From assembly GCA_016208205.1 (NCBI GenBank), contig JACQYP010000173.1, positions 1 through 7,222 of the forward strand: a stretch of 7,222 nt of DNA. Direction: 5' to 3'. Of the stretch, positions 5,926-7,222 are shown in pieces; position 1 is the first letter of the stretch; each line of letters starts with the position of its first letter. The notes under the pieces are model-generated. The model saw nothing but the letters and a program-made list of their open reading frames with translations, made no database searches and was not told the DNA's origin. Source of the DNA: Candidatus Desantisiibacteriota bacterium. Lineage in GTDB: Bacteria; UBA9089; CG2-30-40-21. The position numbers and the translations under genes were made by a program.

Positions 5926-5949
5926 GTAGGATGGGTGAAACCCATCAAT
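5926..5949. repeat. Right copy of the perfect 24-base inverted repeat
   Basis: This is the exact reverse complement of 5519-5542, 383 bases away. It ends 10 bases beyond the stop codon of the histidine kinase (TAA read at 5962-5960). It would therefore lie in the 3' end of that transcript, where it can form a 7-bp hairpin. No T-tract follows on the minus strand. Confidence 0.93.
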
Positions 5950-5959
5950 GGTGAGTTAC

Positions 5960-7222
5960 TTACTCTTTTGCCGAAATATCTACCCCCTTCACCGGCAAAC
6001 TAAAGAAAAAGGTTGTCTTAACATCAATCTTGCTTTCCACCCATATCCTGCCGCCAAGGTATTCGACTATCTCCTTACAGATAGTCAGCCCAAGCCCGGT
6101 TCCCTTTACCTCTGTAGGAATATTTTCCATTTGGCAGAACCTTTCAAAGACCATGTCAAGGTGTTCTGCCGGGATACCATGACCGGTATTAGAAACAGCA
6201 GTAATAATCTCAGTCTGAGGAGGCAGCCCCTCTGGCGTCTGTGTAGTTTCCCAAATCCTGATCCCTATTCTTCCTTTTTCATGTGTAAACTTAAGGGCAT
6301 TGTTCAGAAGATTAACCACTACCTGAACCAATTTATCATAATCAGCAGCAATGTTTGAAAGATGTGCCGGAATATCTACCTCTAACAGCATTCTATGTTG
6401 AGATATATATCCTTTCATCGACTCAATCGCAGATTTAACAACCTCTATCATAGAGACATCTTTTATATGCCATGTTGTTTTTCCTGCCTCTATCTTGGAG
6501 AGGTCAAGGATATCATTAATCAAACGGGTCAGCCTTTGGATTTCTTGTTGCATAATCCCTATGAATTCGTTTCTAACCTTTGCATCTTCCTCAGAAGTAT
6601 CAGCTAACAATTCACAAAAAGCGTAAATAGATGTTAACGGTGTCCTTAGCTCATGGGTTGCGACTAAGAGAAAGTTGGTTTTCAGCTCGTCAAGTTTTTT
6701 TAATTGCTCATTTGCATCCTTTAGCTGCAAGGTGCGAATCTCCACCATATTTTCAAGGTTTTCGGTATAATCTTCTATCTGTTTGGCTGATGCAGCTAAT
6801 TCTTTGGTCATAGTATTAAAAGAAGAGGCAAGATCTCCAATCTCATCATGCCTCCTCTTTCCATTTATACAATAGCATGAATAATCTCCTTCAGCTACAC
6901 TTTTAGTCATCCTTACCAATTGTTTTATTGGAATGGTAATCCTTATGGTTAACAATACAGTCCATACTATTCGACCAAGTATAACGGAAAGAGAGATAAA
7001 AAAGGCGATCATTTGTATGTTTTTTACAGCTTTCTCTTTATTCTCAAGCAATACCCCTATTCGGGCAAACCCAATGTTAACATATTTTGTTAGACCAATC
7101 TTGTTATCATTGCTATCAAAGATTAACTCTTCACCTCTATTTATTTCCTTTGTGGTAAAGATAGGGGTACTAATGTCATAAACCCCAATCCCCTTATAAG
7201 AGGATTGATTGGCAGCAGAATG
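5960..7222 (-). CDS. Sensor histidine kinase, N-terminus cut by the window edge
   Basis: This membrane sensor would autophosphorylate on His and pass the phosphate to a response regulator; none is in the window. The frame is open to base 7222 (420 residues visible), so starting at the TTG at 7051 would be wrong. The extra 57 residues include VYDISTPIF and YVNIGFARIGV, typical of the end of an extracytoplasmic Cache-like sensor domain. In order follow a membrane segment (about 71-93), HAMP (about 94-147), a coiled linker, HisKA with HELRTPL (phospho-acceptor H190), and the HATPase domain. The HATPase has the N box NLLNNALKF (304-312), a G1-like NTGHGIP (345-351), FERF (359-362) and GTGLGL (374-379). 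The Asp usual at the start of G1 is Asn345, a variant seen in some kinases; activity is still plausible. The ligand is unknown. The C-terminus is complete, and the stop is 10 bases from a 24-base repeat. Confidence 0.93.
   Translation of the reverse strand, partial: HSAANQSSYKGIGVYDISTPIFTTKEINRGEELIFDSNDNKIGLTKYVNIGFARIGVLLENKEKAVKNIQMIAFFISLSVILGRIVWTVLLTIRITIPIKQLVRMTKSVAEGDYSCYCINGKRRHDEIGDLASSFNTMTKELAASAKQIEDYTENLENMVEIRTLQLKDANEQLKKLDELKTNFLLVATHELRTPLTSIYAFCELLADTSEEDAKVRNEFIGIMQQEIQRLTRLINDILDLSKIEAGKTTWHIKDVSMIEVVKSAIESMKGYISQHRMLLEVDIPAHLSNIAADYDKLVQVVVNLLNNALKFTHEKGRIGIRIWETTQTPEGLPPQTEIITAVSNTGHGIPAEHLDMVFERFCQMENIPTEVKGTGLGLTICKEIVEYLGGRIWVESKIDVKTTFFFSLPVKGVDISAKE

Larger units (their letters stand above)
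5519..5949. other. Possible invertible promoter segment (hypothesis)
   Basis: A perfect 24-base inverted repeat encloses 383 bases that contain the promoter at 5626-5654. Inversion would turn that promoter away from the coiled-coil gene and towards the 3' end of the histidine kinase, antisense to it. No recombinase is in the window, and the repeat belongs to a dispersed-looking family, so this is a hypothesis only. Confidence 0.25.

Noticed and set aside
7049..7051. TTG at 7051 as the start of the histidine kinase
   Set aside because: The same frame stays open for 57 more codons to the window edge. It encodes sensor-domain-like sequence (YDISTPI, VNIGFARIGV), so the gene is truncated by the window, not started here.
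5948..7181. Several plus-strand open frames opposite the histidine kinase
   Set aside because: They lie antisense to a clear kinase reading frame, lack ribosome sites and show no recognisable domain.

Overview
The window looks like chromosome from an uncultivated Gram-negative bacterium. The reasons are moderately AT-rich DNA, a membrane protein of the O-antigen ligase/polymerase type, an exported TPR protein, and repeat-packed intergenic gaps of a kind common in environmental genomes. A candidate-phylum lineage such as Desantisbacteria or Omnitrophota is possible, but nothing here fixes the phylum. The window holds no rRNA, tRNA, CRISPR array, transposase or recombinase.

Left part (1-4980, + strand). 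A strong extended -10 promoter (19-47) drives an exported TPR protein (79-1188). Next come purD, the second committed enzyme of purine synthesis (1279-2559), and a 768-residue O-antigen ligase/polymerase-like membrane protein with seven C-terminal TPRs (2674-4980). All three point the same way, with gaps of 90 and 114 bases, and may be co-transcribed. Each gap is largely filled by a different long inverted repeat. Two of the three proteins carry TPR scaffolds at the cell envelope, while purD seems a metabolic bystander.

Right part (4981-7222, - strand). After a short convergent gap with a weak terminator there is a small coiled-coil protein with one C-terminal membrane segment (5082-5477). 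Its coil is built from a 21-base tandem repeat. A sensor histidine kinase (5960 to the window end) is cut at its N-terminus by the window edge. An open frame reaches base 7222 and encodes the end of an extracytoplasmic sensor domain.

The 482-base gap between the two minus-strand genes (5478-5959) is the most unusual part. A perfect 24-base inverted repeat (5519-5542 and 5926-5949) brackets three things. One is a good minus-strand promoter for the coiled-coil gene. The second is a 147-base MITE-like element with 22-base terminal inverted repeats and an 8-base direct repeat, with a widespread palindrome nested inside it. The third is a twin-hairpin repeat. The layout resembles both a nest of successive small insertions and an invertible promoter segment. 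The sequence alone cannot tell whether the segment flips.
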